From JAICIG01 sp035532215 (lineage in GTDB: Bacteria; Planctomycetota; Planctomycetia; Pirellulales; JAICIG01): a DNA stretch of 50,716 nucleotides. The notes under the pieces are model-generated. The model saw nothing but the letters and a program-made list of their open reading frames with translations. It did not search any database and was not told the origin of the DNA. The stretch spans positions 1-50,716 of the forward strand of contig DATKRK010000213.1 in the NCBI GenBank assembly GCA_035532215.1, in the 5' to 3' direction. The position numbers were made by a program, and so were the translations under genes. The stretch's first letter is position 1. Every line of letters begins with the position of its first letter. Below, in pieces: positions 30,784-39,352 of the stretch.

Positions 30784-31365
30784 TTATCCGCTGTGCGCCA
30801 AGCTGTGCGGCTCGACGTCAATGATTTCCCACGTGCCGTGAGCTACCCCGGCTTGCCACAGATCGCCCACTTCGCCGCGGCCCAAATAGGCGCGGACGAG
30901 ACTGGCCAAAGGTTCTGGGACGACCAGGCCGACTTTGCCCTGCTTGTGCTTGCGCAGCAGACGTCCCAGCGCATCGCGAACTCGATCCTGGGCTTCGCTG
31001 ACCATTTCACCCTCGGGCGGGCAGACGCTGGCCGGTCGCTCCTGCCATTGTCGATAGACTTTCGGTTGTTTGCGTTTGACGTCTTCGACCAGCATGCCCT
31101 GCCAAAGCCCGTGGTCGAGGTTCTGCATGTTGTCGAGCGACTTGAGCTTGATATCGAGCGACTTGGCGATGGCTTCGGCGGTTTGCCGCGCGCATTCGCA
31201 GTCCGACGAGTAAAGCACCTCGAGCCCCTGATCTTTCAGCTCTTGGCTCACGCGGGCCACTTCGTGGGCGCCTTCGTCGCACAAGGGAACGTCCAAAACT
31301 CCCTGGATTCGCCCCTGTTGATCGTAATCGGTGGCGCCAGGACGGATCAGTACAATTTGAACCAT
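30784..31365 (-). CDS. Histidine-phosphatase-fold protein lacking catalytic histidines
   Basis: A 193-residue protein with the phosphoglycerate-mutase/SixA fold (LIRPGATDYDQQGRIQGVLD, VLYSSDCECARQTAEAIAK, LDHGLWQGM). The catalytic RHG is RPG here (residues 8-10), and the second active-site His normally in V-x-H-G is absent (LVVPEPLASLV). The fold's other conserved parts, including the Arg in the SSD-x-x-R-A-x-x-T-A segment, are kept. It is thus probably a pseudoenzyme that binds a phosphorylated ligand or partner. It lies in an operon with rpe upstream (35-bp gap) and accD downstream. An AGGAGG lies 16 bases before the ATG, farther than usual, so the start is slightly uncertain. Confidence 0.85.
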   Translation of the reverse strand: MVQIVLIRPGATDYDQQGRIQGVLDVPLCDEGAHEVARVSQELKDQGLEVLYSSDCECARQTAEAIAKSLDIKLKSLDNMQNLDHGLWQGMLVEDVKRKQPKVYRQWQERPASVCPPEGEMVSEAQDRVRDALGRLLRKHKQGKVGLVVPEPLASLVRAYLGRGEVGDLWQAGVAHGTWEIIDVEPHSLAHSG

Positions 31366-31400
31366 CGCCGGTTTTTCGAAAACCTCCTAGGGAAAATGAA

Positions 31401-32090
31401 TCAATGCGCCGCGGCCAACTTGTGCAATTCGCCCATGGCCGCGGCATAGTCGTGAGACTTGAAAATCGCCGAGCCGACCACCAACAGTTGGGCGCCGGCC
31501 GCCGCGCAATCGGCGATCGTCGTCTCGTGAACGCCGCCGTCGATTTCCAGCAACACGTCGTCGCCGACCAAGGGGCGCAGTTCCCGCAACTTGCCCAAAG
31601 CCTGGCGATCGAATTCCTGCCCGCCGAAACCTGGCATCACGCTCATCACCAGCACCAGATCGCAAACATCGAGGCAGTGCCGGATGGCCGAAACCGGCGT
31701 GGGCGGATTGATGGCCAGCCCCGCCGAACCGCCTAATGAGCGAATCTTCTCCAGGATGGGCCGCGGGTTCTCGACCGCCTCGGCGTGAATGGTCATGTTG
31801 TCGGCCCCGACCTCGAAATACCTTTCGACGTATTCGGCCGGATCGGAAATCATCAAGTGGACGTCGATCGGCAAGCGGGTCATCTTGCGGAACGCTTCCA
31901 CTAAAGGCAAGCCGTAGCTCAGGTTGGGCACAAAATGCCCATCCATCACGTCCAAGTGCAGAGCCGGCGCCCCGGCTGCTTCCAGCCGCTCGACCTCGTG
32001 CTGCAAATGCCCATAGTCGCACATCAAAAGCGACGGCAATATGGCAGGCGATGCGTCCCGCAGGGCGGCAAAATGGTTACGGCGTGACAT
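31401..32090 (-). CDS. rpe: Ribulose-phosphate 3-epimerase
   Basis: A 229-residue TIM-barrel enzyme interconverting D-ribulose 5-phosphate and D-xylulose 5-phosphate in the pentose phosphate pathway. Signature words are ILPSLLMCDYGHL, the metal-binding HLDVMDGHFVPN, DVHLMI, IHAEA, LVMSVMPGFGGQEF, and LEIDGGV. All expected His and Asp metal ligands are present. The start at 32090 gives the usual length (about 220-230); an upstream extension to 32171 is basic and not family-like. No strong ribosome site is visible. First gene of a four-gene run with the phosphatase-like gene, accD and the kinase. Confidence 0.95.
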   Translation of the reverse strand: MSRRNHFAALRDASPAILPSLLMCDYGHLQHEVERLEAAGAPALHLDVMDGHFVPNLSYGLPLVEAFRKMTRLPIDVHLMISDPAEYVERYFEVGADNMTIHAEAVENPRPILEKIRSLGGSAGLAINPPTPVSAIRHCLDVCDLVLVMSVMPGFGGQEFDRQALGKLRELRPLVGDDVLLEIDGGVHETTIADCAAAGAQLLVVGSAIFKSHDYAAAMGELHKLAAAH

Positions 32091-32378
32091 ACGGCGTGAA
32101 AAGAGCAGATCAGCGATGCGCGACTGGACGGCCAAAAACAGACGTGGGGCAGAAGGTTCACGGGACGCCACGTCGAAATCAGAGTTCCCACGATCCTTTT
32201 GTCCGGCAATCGAACAGTCTCAAAAACGGCACGCGCTCAAACATCGTCGCCTTTTTGCCGCGGGCTTTCGCCGACGCTTGCGGCTGTCATTCTAGCACCG
32301 ACGAACAATGCAGTCTGCGCGTTTCTGGCCAATATTCTTAAGTTCTTTTTACGAAACAAGTTCGGTGCGGGCGGACGC

Positions 32379-33203
32379 TTACCGCCTTTCGACTTCCTGG
32401 CTGTGAGGCAGGTCGTCGAGGCTCTCCAGCCCGAAGAGCTCGAGAAACCGCGCGGTGGTGTGATAGCGCGGCGCCCGAGGCGCCGCGGGGTCGCGCTCGA
32501 TCCGCAACAGTTGCCTGCGGACCAGTTGAGACAGGATCGTCCCGCTGGGGGCGCCTCGCAGGCGATTCACTTCTTCGCCCGTTCGGCCGCTCTGATAGGC
32601 GATGATCGACAACACTTCGATCGCCGCCGGCGATAGCCGGGCGTGGCGCATGCGGCCGTAGAACTTGTCGCGGATCCGGCCGTACTCTTCGCGCAGCAAC
32701 AGGCGATAGCCGTCGGCCTCGTTGTAGATGCGGTACGGGCAACCGTTGGCGTCGTATTGCTGGTTCAACTCGTCGACCAGTTCGTCGATCTCCGTCGCGC
32801 ACACGCCGCGCATCAGGCTGGCGACGCGCTGGCTGGAAAGCGGCGTGTTGTCGCGATTGCCCACGAACAGCATCGCTTCGAGAATGTTGCGCGGCGAAAC
32901 TTCGCAGGCGTCGGCGGCGGGTTCTTCCCCGACCGATCGACTCTTGGGCTTGATGGGCAGGCCCGCCGCCTCGATGATCGCGGCTTCGTCTTCGTTCTCG
33001 TCCGGCTGCGGCTCGGCATAGGGATCGCCCCCCGAACCGAGCATGCCGGCGAACGCCTGACTCAAATCGTCGAGCGACAAGCCGCCATCGGCCGCCTGGG
33101 AAGATTGCGGATTGGCGGTTGAGGGTTGGAGATCGGGGGCTGGCGGCAAGGAACCTTTTTCCCGCATGGGCCTCTGGGGCTTTTTCTCTTCCCTGTCTAC
33201 CAC
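32379..33203 (-). CDS. scpB: Segregation and condensation protein ScpB
   Basis: A 274-residue ScpB, the winged-helix kleisin partner that dimerises in the SMC-ScpA-ScpB condensin. The N-terminal ~90 residues are acidic and probably disordered, longer than in model bacteria. Two winged helices follow: NILEAMLFVGNRDNTPLSSQ and LSPAAIEVLSIIAYQSGRTG with GAPSGTILSQLVRRQLL. The start is uncertain: GTG at 33203 lies inside a 33-bp repeat, and the ATG at 33167 is an alternative. scpA is not adjacent. The preceding 200 bp are occupied by a tandem repeat array, which may affect its promoter. The 288-bp interval downstream, before rpe, holds nothing recognisable. Confidence 0.92.
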   Translation of the reverse strand: MVDREEKKPQRPMREKGSLPPAPDLQPSTANPQSSQAADGGLSLDDLSQAFAGMLGSGGDPYAEPQPDENEDEAAIIEAAGLPIKPKSRSVGEEPAADACEVSPRNILEAMLFVGNRDNTPLSSQRVASLMRGVCATEIDELVDELNQQYDANGCPYRIYNEADGYRLLLREEYGRIRDKFYGRMRHARLSPAAIEVLSIIAYQSGRTGEEVNRLRGAPSGTILSQLVRRQLLRIERDPAAPRAPRYHTTARFLELFGLESLDDLPHSQEVERR

Positions 33204-33230
33204 ATGCCACCTGCTACCTGCCCGTCGCCG

Positions 33231-33390
33231 CCTACATCATGGAGGAACGGGCGCCCTCGCCCGTCAATCGCCTACATCATGGAGGAACGGGCGCCCTCGC
33301 CTGTCAATCGCCTACATCATGGAGGAACGGGCGCCCTCGCCCGTCAATCACCTACATCATGGAGGAACGGGCGCCCTCGCCCGTCAATCA
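33231..33390. repeat. Four 40-bp tandem repeats flanked by a 33-bp direct repeat
   Basis: Four units of exactly 40 bp begin CCTACATCATGGAGGAACGG and differ at only a few positions. Both sides carry the same 33-bp sequence (CCACATGCCAYCTGCTACCT...) at 33200-33232 and 33392-33424. One copy overlaps the scpB start and the other the isomerase stop region. The units contain GGGCGCCCTCGCCC. With no spacers between units, this is a minisatellite and not a CRISPR. Confidence 0.92.
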
Positions 33391-33404
33391 CCACATGCCA
33401 TCTG

Positions 33405-34271
<867 letters not shown>

Positions 34272-34314
34272 GCAGGTCTCCTCAAGTCGGACGGTGCCAT
34301 CCTTCAATAACCCT

Positions 34315-34430
34315 AATGCAAGACGTGGGTGCCTGGGGCTGAGCCTAGGCGAAGCCCCAGGTCGCTGGGGCATCGCTTCGCTCTGCCGCCAGGCGCTCCG
34401 CTGCAGTATAGGGAGTTCATTAGTCCTCGG
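34315..34430. repeat. Palindromic repeat P, copy 4 (long form), plus an element C scrap
   Basis: The core is GGCTGAGCCTAGGCGAAGCC with the complementary arm GGCATCGCTTCGCTCTGCCG, in opposite orientation to copy 3. The flanks TAATGCAA and CTGCAGTATAGGGA match copy 3. Just beyond, 34473-34501 (CCTCGCTGGCGCTTCGGGTT and following bases) is a fragment of element C. Confidence 0.72.
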
Positions 34431-34503
34431 TGCTGAAGGGGAGAGCGAGAGCGTCGAACGAGCTCGCTCGTCCTCGCTGGCGCTTCGGGTTAGTGTGGGC
34501 GGT

Positions 34504-35163
34504 TCAATGGATCGGGTTGTGTGGCGCCAGCAGTTCGGCTTTGCGGCGTTCCACGAGCCGCCGCGCCTCGGGCAGCAGTTCGCAGAAGGCTTCAGGCAGC
34601 GGGGGCAGCGTTACCCGCCGCATGACCTGGTTCAGCCGAACCCACAGTTTGCCATCGTCGGCGTAATCCCACAAGAATCTCTCGCGGATAAACAGCGGCA
34701 CGAACTCCCCGAGCCGCTCCGGAACGCCGGTCGCCATGCGGCCGACGGCCTGTTGAATGAAGGCCGGATCGACGGCCGACAGGGCTTGATAGTAGGCTTC
34801 GAGCCGCTCGGGCTCGTCGGCGATCAAGGCCGCATCGAGCAGCAATTCGACCAGGATATGCCCCAAGAAGCTCGGCCGCAGGCCGTCGTCCGCCGGCAAA
34901 GCATCGCGGACGAGCACCGTCAGTTGCCACGATAGATCAGCGAAGGCCGCCGTTTCATGGAACCAGCCATCGTCGGCATGGTGCTGCACGATTCCTCGGG
35001 CCAAGGCCGCCAGCCGCGGATCGGCGTCTTCGACGAACTCCTGCGCATGCTTCGAGCGCGCCTTGACCCTGCGGGCGACCACATTCAGCCAGTCCGGCAC
35101 GGCCGTGCCGGCCAGGAAATACGGATCGTCGACAAATGCGCGGCCGTGGGCGAAGTAGTTCAT
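34504..35163 (-). CDS. Hypothetical protein, resembling ACP phosphodiesterase-type helical proteins
   Basis: A 219-residue cytoplasmic protein starting MNYFAHGRAFVDDPYFLAGT with AVPDWLNVV, a pattern like the N-terminus of AcpH/DUF479 hydrolases (M-N-[FY]-x-A-H ... G ... P-D). A metal-site-like HHADDGWFHET lies near residue 60, with FLGHILVELLLDAALI further on; both fit an all-helical metal phosphohydrolase of the HD-like kind. No experimental function is implied. It overlaps the toxin stop region at 35160-35163, so it may be co-transcribed with the toxin-antitoxin pair upstream. Confidence 0.6.
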   Translation of the reverse strand: MNYFAHGRAFVDDPYFLAGTAVPDWLNVVARRVKARSKHAQEFVEDADPRLAALARGIVQHHADDGWFHETAAFADLSWQLTVLVRDALPADDGLRPSFLGHILVELLLDAALIADEPERLEAYYQALSAVDPAFIQQAVGRMATGVPERLGEFVPLFIRERFLWDYADDGKLWVRLNQVMRRVTLPPLPEAFCELLPEARRLVERRKAELLAPHNPIH

Positions 35164-35447
35164 TCAGAAGCGGCTTGCCCCAGCGGGCCGGGCGGCAGTG
35201 TCCCGAGGCCGACAATTCTTACCATCCGCGAAACTTCGTCGACGGTAAACGCGACGCGCAATGGCGGCTCGGAGAAGAAGTAAAGTTTCTCGATCATCCG
35301 ATCGCTGAACTCGGTCGGATTTTCCGCCAGCTTATCGTCGATTGCCTCGACAGCCAAATTGACAGCGTCCCTGTTTTCAGCGTTGCTCCACGCGTCCGCT
35401 AAATCATCCAGCGCGTTTTGGAGCCAATCGACTTTGAACCGCCTCAT
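35160..35447 (-). CDS. RelE/ParE-family toxin
   Basis: A 95-residue protein with the RelE/ParE layout: strand MRRFKVDWLQNALDDLADAW, two helices, then KLYFFSEPPLRVAFTVDEVSRMVRIVGL with the usual Arg in the beta-sheet core. Toxins of this fold cleave mRNA on the ribosome (RelE) or inhibit gyrase (ParE); which applies is undecided. Its ATG overlaps the stop of the upstream gene (ATGA at 35444-35447), typical of an antitoxin-toxin pair. It looks intact, unlike the related remnant at 9984. Confidence 0.8.
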   Translation of the reverse strand: MRRFKVDWLQNALDDLADAWSNAENRDAVNLAVEAIDDKLAENPTEFSDRMIEKLYFFSEPPLRVAFTVDEVSRMVRIVGLGTLPPGPLGQAASE

Positions 35448-35971
35448 TGCCGGTCCAACGAGCGGAGGTGTTCGAGTACTTCGGCGGTTGTGTAGGTCGG
35501 TTGAGGAACGCTAAGCCTCGCTTTGAGCATGGCCAATTCTTCAGCCGAAGGCCACGCATCACTCGGACTCTCGTGCTTCTCGTCGACGATCGGCAACTGA
35601 TCCGGCCAATCGGCAGCATAAACCCGATTCAAAATCTCAGCCCAAACTTCTTGCCGCCGATCGCTGCTCCGAGGCCTTTCCGGGACGTTAGGAGCACTGC
35701 CCCAGAATCCGTCTCCTGGAATCAGTTCCTCCCCCGTTTGCGGTTTGTAAGTTACCACAGCCGACAGTGGCGGAAAGCGTTGAGCGGCATACAAGCGGTT
35801 GTTCAACTCGCCGAGCGGGCGGTCCCACGTGCCATGGTAATGATACCAGGCGCCCGTCTCCCTTTGATACTCGTTGGACAAGTCCTCATAGCTCATCGTC
35901 TTCTGATTTTGAGCTGTTCGGACGAGAATGCGATAAAGGATGTCGAGATCAGGCCGGGCCTGGATGGACAT
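35444..35971 (-). CDS. Oversized antitoxin-like partner of the RelE/ParE toxin
   Basis: A 175-residue protein, about twice the length of a usual antitoxin. The C-terminal ~35 residues (AEELAMLKARLSVPQPTYTT, EVLEHLRSLD) look like a toxin-binding helix tail. The N-terminal ~110 residues form a separate domain (DLDILYRILVRTAQNQKTMS, YHYHGTWDRPLGELNNRLYA, VTYKPQTGEELIPGDGFWG) that I cannot place. It may be a DNA-binding or nuclease-like module. GGAG ten bases upstream supports the ATG at 35971. The overlap with the toxin start argues that the pair acts together. Alternatively, the C-terminal tail could be an ordinary helix and the gene merely co-expressed. Confidence 0.6.
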   Translation of the reverse strand: MSIQARPDLDILYRILVRTAQNQKTMSYEDLSNEYQRETGAWYHYHGTWDRPLGELNNRLYAAQRFPPLSAVVTYKPQTGEELIPGDGFWGSAPNVPERPRSSDRRQEVWAEILNRVYAADWPDQLPIVDEKHESPSDAWPSAEELAMLKARLSVPQPTYTTAEVLEHLRSLDRQ

Positions 35972-36136
35972 GGCGTTGCTCCGGGAATAAGAGACGGAAG
36001 CCAAGCGTCTATGTAAATCTTACGCTATCTGGCTTATCGCCGTCCAATCGCTTTTCGACCCGCTTCGCCCGGCGGGCACTACCGGACCTTCATAACTCGG
36101 TTCCCCGGTCCCGACCTCCGAATTCCGCCCTCCGCC

Positions 36137-37294
36137 CTACCCGATCTCCACCCACTGCCCGCTCTTGGCACTGGCCAGCACGCCGTCGCAAACTTTTTGC
36201 GTGTGCAACGCGCAGCGGAAGTCGGGTTGGACGGGCTTGCCGGTTTCGAGGCTTTCCAAGAAATCGGCCAGGGCGTTGATGAACGTGTGCTCGTAGCCGA
36301 TCGTGCAGCCGGGCACCCACCAGTGCTTCATGTAGGGGTGCTCGCCATTGGTCACGTGAATCTTCTGCCAGCCGGTCAGGTGGCTTTCGATCTTGGCCCC
36401 CGTCTTCGGGTCGGAGTATTTGAAGTATTGCAGGTACTGCGGGTCTTCCAGGTCGAAGAACACGCTGCCGGCGGCGCCGTTCATTTCGAAGGTGTTGTAG
36501 TTCTTGCGGCCGCGGGCGTAGCGCGTGCTCTCGAACGTGCCGATCGAGCCGTTGGCGAACTGCGCCAGGAACATGCAGGCGTCGTCGATGTTGACCGGCT
36601 GCATCTTGCCGGTCTCCTGGTGCATCCGCTCTTTGACGAACGTCTCGGTGGCGGCCGTCACGCGATTGATCGGGCCGTTGAGCCATTCGGCCGTGTCGAT
36701 CGAGTGGGCCAACAGATCGCCCGTCACGCCCGAGCCGGCCACGTCGGCGTCGAGCCGCCACAAAGCGGCGCCGCCTTGCGGCACGTCTTCGGCGATCGTC
36801 CAGTCTTGCAAATACGTCGCCCGGTAGTGGAACGGCCGGCCGATGCGCCCTTCTTCGACCAATTGCCTGGCCAGGGCGATCGCCGGCACGCGGCGGTAAT
36901 TGAACCAGACCATGTTCGGCACGCCGGCCTTCTCGACGGCGGCGCACATCTCTTCGCCTTCGGCCACGTTCATGGCCAGCGGCTTTTCGCAGAGGATCAT
37001 CTTGCCGGCCTTCGCGGCGGCCAGCACGATCTCGCGGTGCGTATTGTTCGGCGAGCCGATATCGACCACGTCGATATCGTCGCGGGCGATCAGCTTCTTC
37101 CAGTCGGTCTCGTACGACTCATAGCCCCAGTTTTCGGCGAAGGCCTTGATCTTGGCCTCATTGCGGGCGCAGCACGCCTTGAGCACCGGGCGGTGCTTGT
37201 GCTGAAAAAACTGGCTCACCTGGCGGTAAGCGTTCGAGTGGGCCCGGCCCATAAAGCCGTAGCCGATCATGCCGATGTTCAAGGGCGTGGACAT
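36137..37294 (-). CDS. Gfo/Idh/MocA family NAD(P)-dependent oxidoreductase
   Basis: A 385-residue oxidoreductase. The N-terminal Rossmann fold begins IGMIGYGFMGRAHSNAYRQV, with DVVDIGSPNNTHREI and the family motif CEKPLAMNVAE containing the catalytic Lys. The C-terminal alpha/beta domain has GDLLAHSIDTAEWLNGPI, carrying the active-site Asp and His. Such enzymes oxidise or reduce sugar or inositol hydroxyls in the cytoplasm. Length and domain order are normal. The ATG at 37294 starts the dinucleotide-binding strand at the right distance, and no strong ribosome site is seen. Its neighbours include sugar isomerases and an amidohydrolase, consistent with a carbohydrate catabolic neighbourhood. 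Confidence 0.93.
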   Translation of the reverse strand: MSTPLNIGMIGYGFMGRAHSNAYRQVSQFFQHKHRPVLKACCARNEAKIKAFAENWGYESYETDWKKLIARDDIDVVDIGSPNNTHREIVLAAAKAGKMILCEKPLAMNVAEGEEMCAAVEKAGVPNMVWFNYRRVPAIALARQLVEEGRIGRPFHYRATYLQDWTIAEDVPQGGAALWRLDADVAGSGVTGDLLAHSIDTAEWLNGPINRVTAATETFVKERMHQETGKMQPVNIDDACMFLAQFANGSIGTFESTRYARGRKNYNTFEMNGAAGSVFFDLEDPQYLQYFKYSDPKTGAKIESHLTGWQKIHVTNGEHPYMKHWWVPGCTIGYEHTFINALADFLESLETGKPVQPDFRCALHTQKVCDGVLASAKSGQWVEIG

Positions 37295-37393
37295 GGGAGA
37301 ATCCTGGGGCAAGGTCGGAAGTCGGAGGTCGGACGAAAACGAGAATCCTTTGGGAAACCTGTGGGGCGTTGGCGCCGCCGAGGCGATCGAAGC

Positions 37394-37666
37394 GTGCGTT
37401 TTTTAGGCATAGCCGGGCAATAAATGACGCATAGACGACGAGTGAATGAAGGCGCCCTGGTCCGCGACGCGGGCCAGGGCGGAGGCGGCCATTTACCGCC
37501 CGGACCTGGTTATCCCTTGCCGGGTTGCTCGCCAGCAGAGCCCGACTCCGTTTCACCAAGCAAGGGCGAGTTATAACACTTGCAAAAAACATTTAATGCG
37601 ACCGCCGCAAAATTGGTCCACGAATCCCAGCCGCATTTATTGCCCGGCCATGCCTAAAAAACGCAC
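37394..37666. mobile_element. Element D (273-bp MITE) with 33-bp terminal inverted repeats
   Basis: The first 33 bp (GTGCGTTTTTTAGGCATAGC ... AAATG) and the complement of the last 33 bp differ at one base. Inside is a hairpin, GCCCTGGTCCGCGACGCGGG, and no reading frame of note. The element occupies most of the 480-bp gap between the Gfo oxidoreductase start and the amidohydrolase stop. No clear target duplication is seen. A degenerate relative lies at 22786-23094. Confidence 0.85.
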
Positions 37667-37774
37667 AGTCGCGATACTCAGCGGTCGGAATTCACGCACA
37701 GCTTCTACAGGAGTCAGAAATCATCATTCGTAAGGCCTATGGAACGATACCAAATTCGCCGGGCAATTCTAGCC

Positions 37775-38659
37775 TCAGCTCTGTTCCGACCTCCGGCTTC
37801 CGACGTCCGACCTGGGCTTCAGCCCCAACAACTTCAAACTATCGCGCCGGATCAACGCCTCGATCTCCTCCTCGTTCAGCCGCGGCAGGGCCGTGCCTTC
37901 GAGCATGCGGTTGAGATTGCGGAGGCCGTCGATCGAGGCGTTGACGGTGGTGAACGGGTAGTCGCTGCCGAACAGCAGTTTGGGCCAGACGCCGTATTCC
38001 TGCACGAGCATCAGGCTCCGATAGAACTGAAACGGCCGGTAGTGCAGGGCGCTGATGTCGACGTATACGTTCGGGTGTTTGCGGGCCGTGACGATCGCTT
38101 CGCCTTCGTACGGGTGCCCGAGATGGGCCATGATGATTTTCACTTCCGGAAAGCGCGCCGCCACGACATCCAGATGCCGCGGCAACGTGTACTCCAAAGG
38201 CGCCTGGGCGACGAACGTCGTGCCGGTGTGCAACAGCACCGGCAGCCGATGCTTTGTGGCGTACTCCCAAAGCGGCTCGAGCGATGCATCGTCGGGCCGG
38301 AAGCCGGCGTACATCGGCAGCAGCTTGATGCCTTCGAGCTTCAACTCTTGATGCCCAAAGCGCAGCTCGTCCTCCCAGCCCGGCTGCGTCGGATCGACCG
38401 ACAAAAAACCGATCAGCTTGTCGGGATGAGCCGCCACATAATCGGCGACATACTGATCGTCGACCCACAAACCGCTCAGCCGCGCTTTGCCGCCGAACAC
38501 GACGGTGATCGTATCTTCGGTCGCCGCCTTGCGGTACTCGTCATACCGCACCGTCAGATCGACTTCCACGCCGGCGCGAGCCCGCTTCGCCTGCTCGCGA
38601 AAGTCGTCGTTGAAGTGCGTGGGGTAAGCCCAGGCATGGCTGTGGACATCGACTATCAT
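37775..38659 (-). CDS. Amidohydrolase-family metal-dependent hydrolase
   Basis: A 294-residue TIM-barrel hydrolase of the amidohydrolase_2 (ACMSD/LigW) type. Motifs are the N-terminal DVHSHAW, a mid-barrel LLHTGTTF, IIMAHLGHPYEGEA, YVDISAL and LLFGSDYPFT, which supply the metal His and Asp ligands. The group includes decarboxylases and lactonases for aromatic or sugar acids, and sequence alone does not choose between them. The ATG at 38659 is placed directly before the first beta strand. The C-terminal tail after KLLGL is short and charged. The TOPRIM gene ends 81 bp upstream. Confidence 0.88.
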   Translation of the reverse strand: MIVDVHSHAWAYPTHFNDDFREQAKRARAGVEVDLTVRYDEYRKAATEDTITVVFGGKARLSGLWVDDQYVADYVAAHPDKLIGFLSVDPTQPGWEDELRFGHQELKLEGIKLLPMYAGFRPDDASLEPLWEYATKHRLPVLLHTGTTFVAQAPLEYTLPRHLDVVAARFPEVKIIMAHLGHPYEGEAIVTARKHPNVYVDISALHYRPFQFYRSLMLVQEYGVWPKLLFGSDYPFTTVNASIDGLRNLNRMLEGTALPRLNEEEIEALIRRDSLKLLGLKPRSDVGSRRSEQS

Positions 38660-38740
38660 CGCGATGCGGCGCGCTGGCCGCCGTTTCAGGGCTTGACAAG
38701 AGGATATCGATTGAGGATCGAACGACGGCGCGCCCAATCA

Positions 38741-39349
38741 TTAATCAACAAGTGCCGCCCTCAACCATGCCAAAAATGGGACTATTACCGGCGCTCCGGC
38801 ATCGAGATACCGTGCCGTGATACTCTGTCCTAATGGTTTGCCAGGTTCCTTTTGCACCGCAAGCCAAGAGTGAATTCGTGCTTTTGGAAGGTGCGATTCT
38901 TCAAAACGAGGACGGACGATTCCGCTCAGAAACGAATCTACTGTGGGCAGCAAATCGTCGTTTTCAGGAACGAGGAACGCAAGGAAGCTTTCCAACATGC
39001 CAGGGATTTCGTTGTTAGGCATTATCCACGCACCGAACCTAACGCCACTAGAGAGTTCGACGACGGTGCCTTCAGCCTTTGGATGATCGGGGACGTCGAA
39101 ACCGATACTGCGTATCCGATCTCGTAACGCATGCCATCTGGTTTGAGCGTCCTCATCTGCGTCCAATATCACAGCAAGGCGTTCAAGATCGCTTGCAATT
39201 CGTAGTCGCAGTGGAACCGACGTTAGAAGCTCATCGACTCCGCCAAGTTCCTCTACGCGAAAAGTTTCCGGAACGCCGTGCGCTTTCAAGAGAGCCCACA
39301 TTACATGCTTGTCGTCGAGGCCCTCAACCAGAAGAAACCGGCTGCCCAT
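38741..39349 (-). CDS. TOPRIM-domain protein (DUF3226-like), second gene of an ATPase/TOPRIM cassette
   Basis: A 202-residue protein. The TOPRIM Glu is in FLLVEGLDDKHVMW (residues 5-18), and the DxDxD-like metal motif is AVILDADEDAQTRW (about residues 59-72). A central GVRFGAWIMPNNEIPGMLES and a C-terminal SITARYLDAGAPVIVPF match DUF3226-type proteins. TOPRIM folds in OLD, RNase M5 and topoisomerases cleave nucleic acid with Mg2+. The gene starts three bases after the ATPase stop, with GAGGTG spanning the junction, so translation is coupled. GC is lower than in surrounding genes. By analogy with two-gene OLD and PARIS systems it may be the effector nuclease, which is an inference. Confidence 0.82.
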   Translation of the reverse strand: MGSRFLLVEGLDDKHVMWALLKAHGVPETFRVEELGGVDELLTSVPLRLRIASDLERLAVILDADEDAQTRWHALRDRIRSIGFDVPDHPKAEGTVVELSSGVRFGAWIMPNNEIPGMLESFLAFLVPENDDLLPTVDSFLSGIVRPRFEESHLPKARIHSWLAVQKEPGKPLGQSITARYLDAGAPVIVPFLAWLRAALVD

Positions 39350-39352
39350 CTT

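Noticed and set aside
32172..32378. Possible small gene between rpe and scpB
   Set aside because: Only short frames without a ribosome site or recognisable text are present.
33231..33390. Possible CRISPR array
   Set aside because: Four 40-bp units follow each other with no spacers and no cas genes are nearby, so it is a minisatellite.
37427..37633. Possible coding sequence in the body of element D
   Set aside because: All frames are short and interrupted, and the body is dominated by a hairpin.
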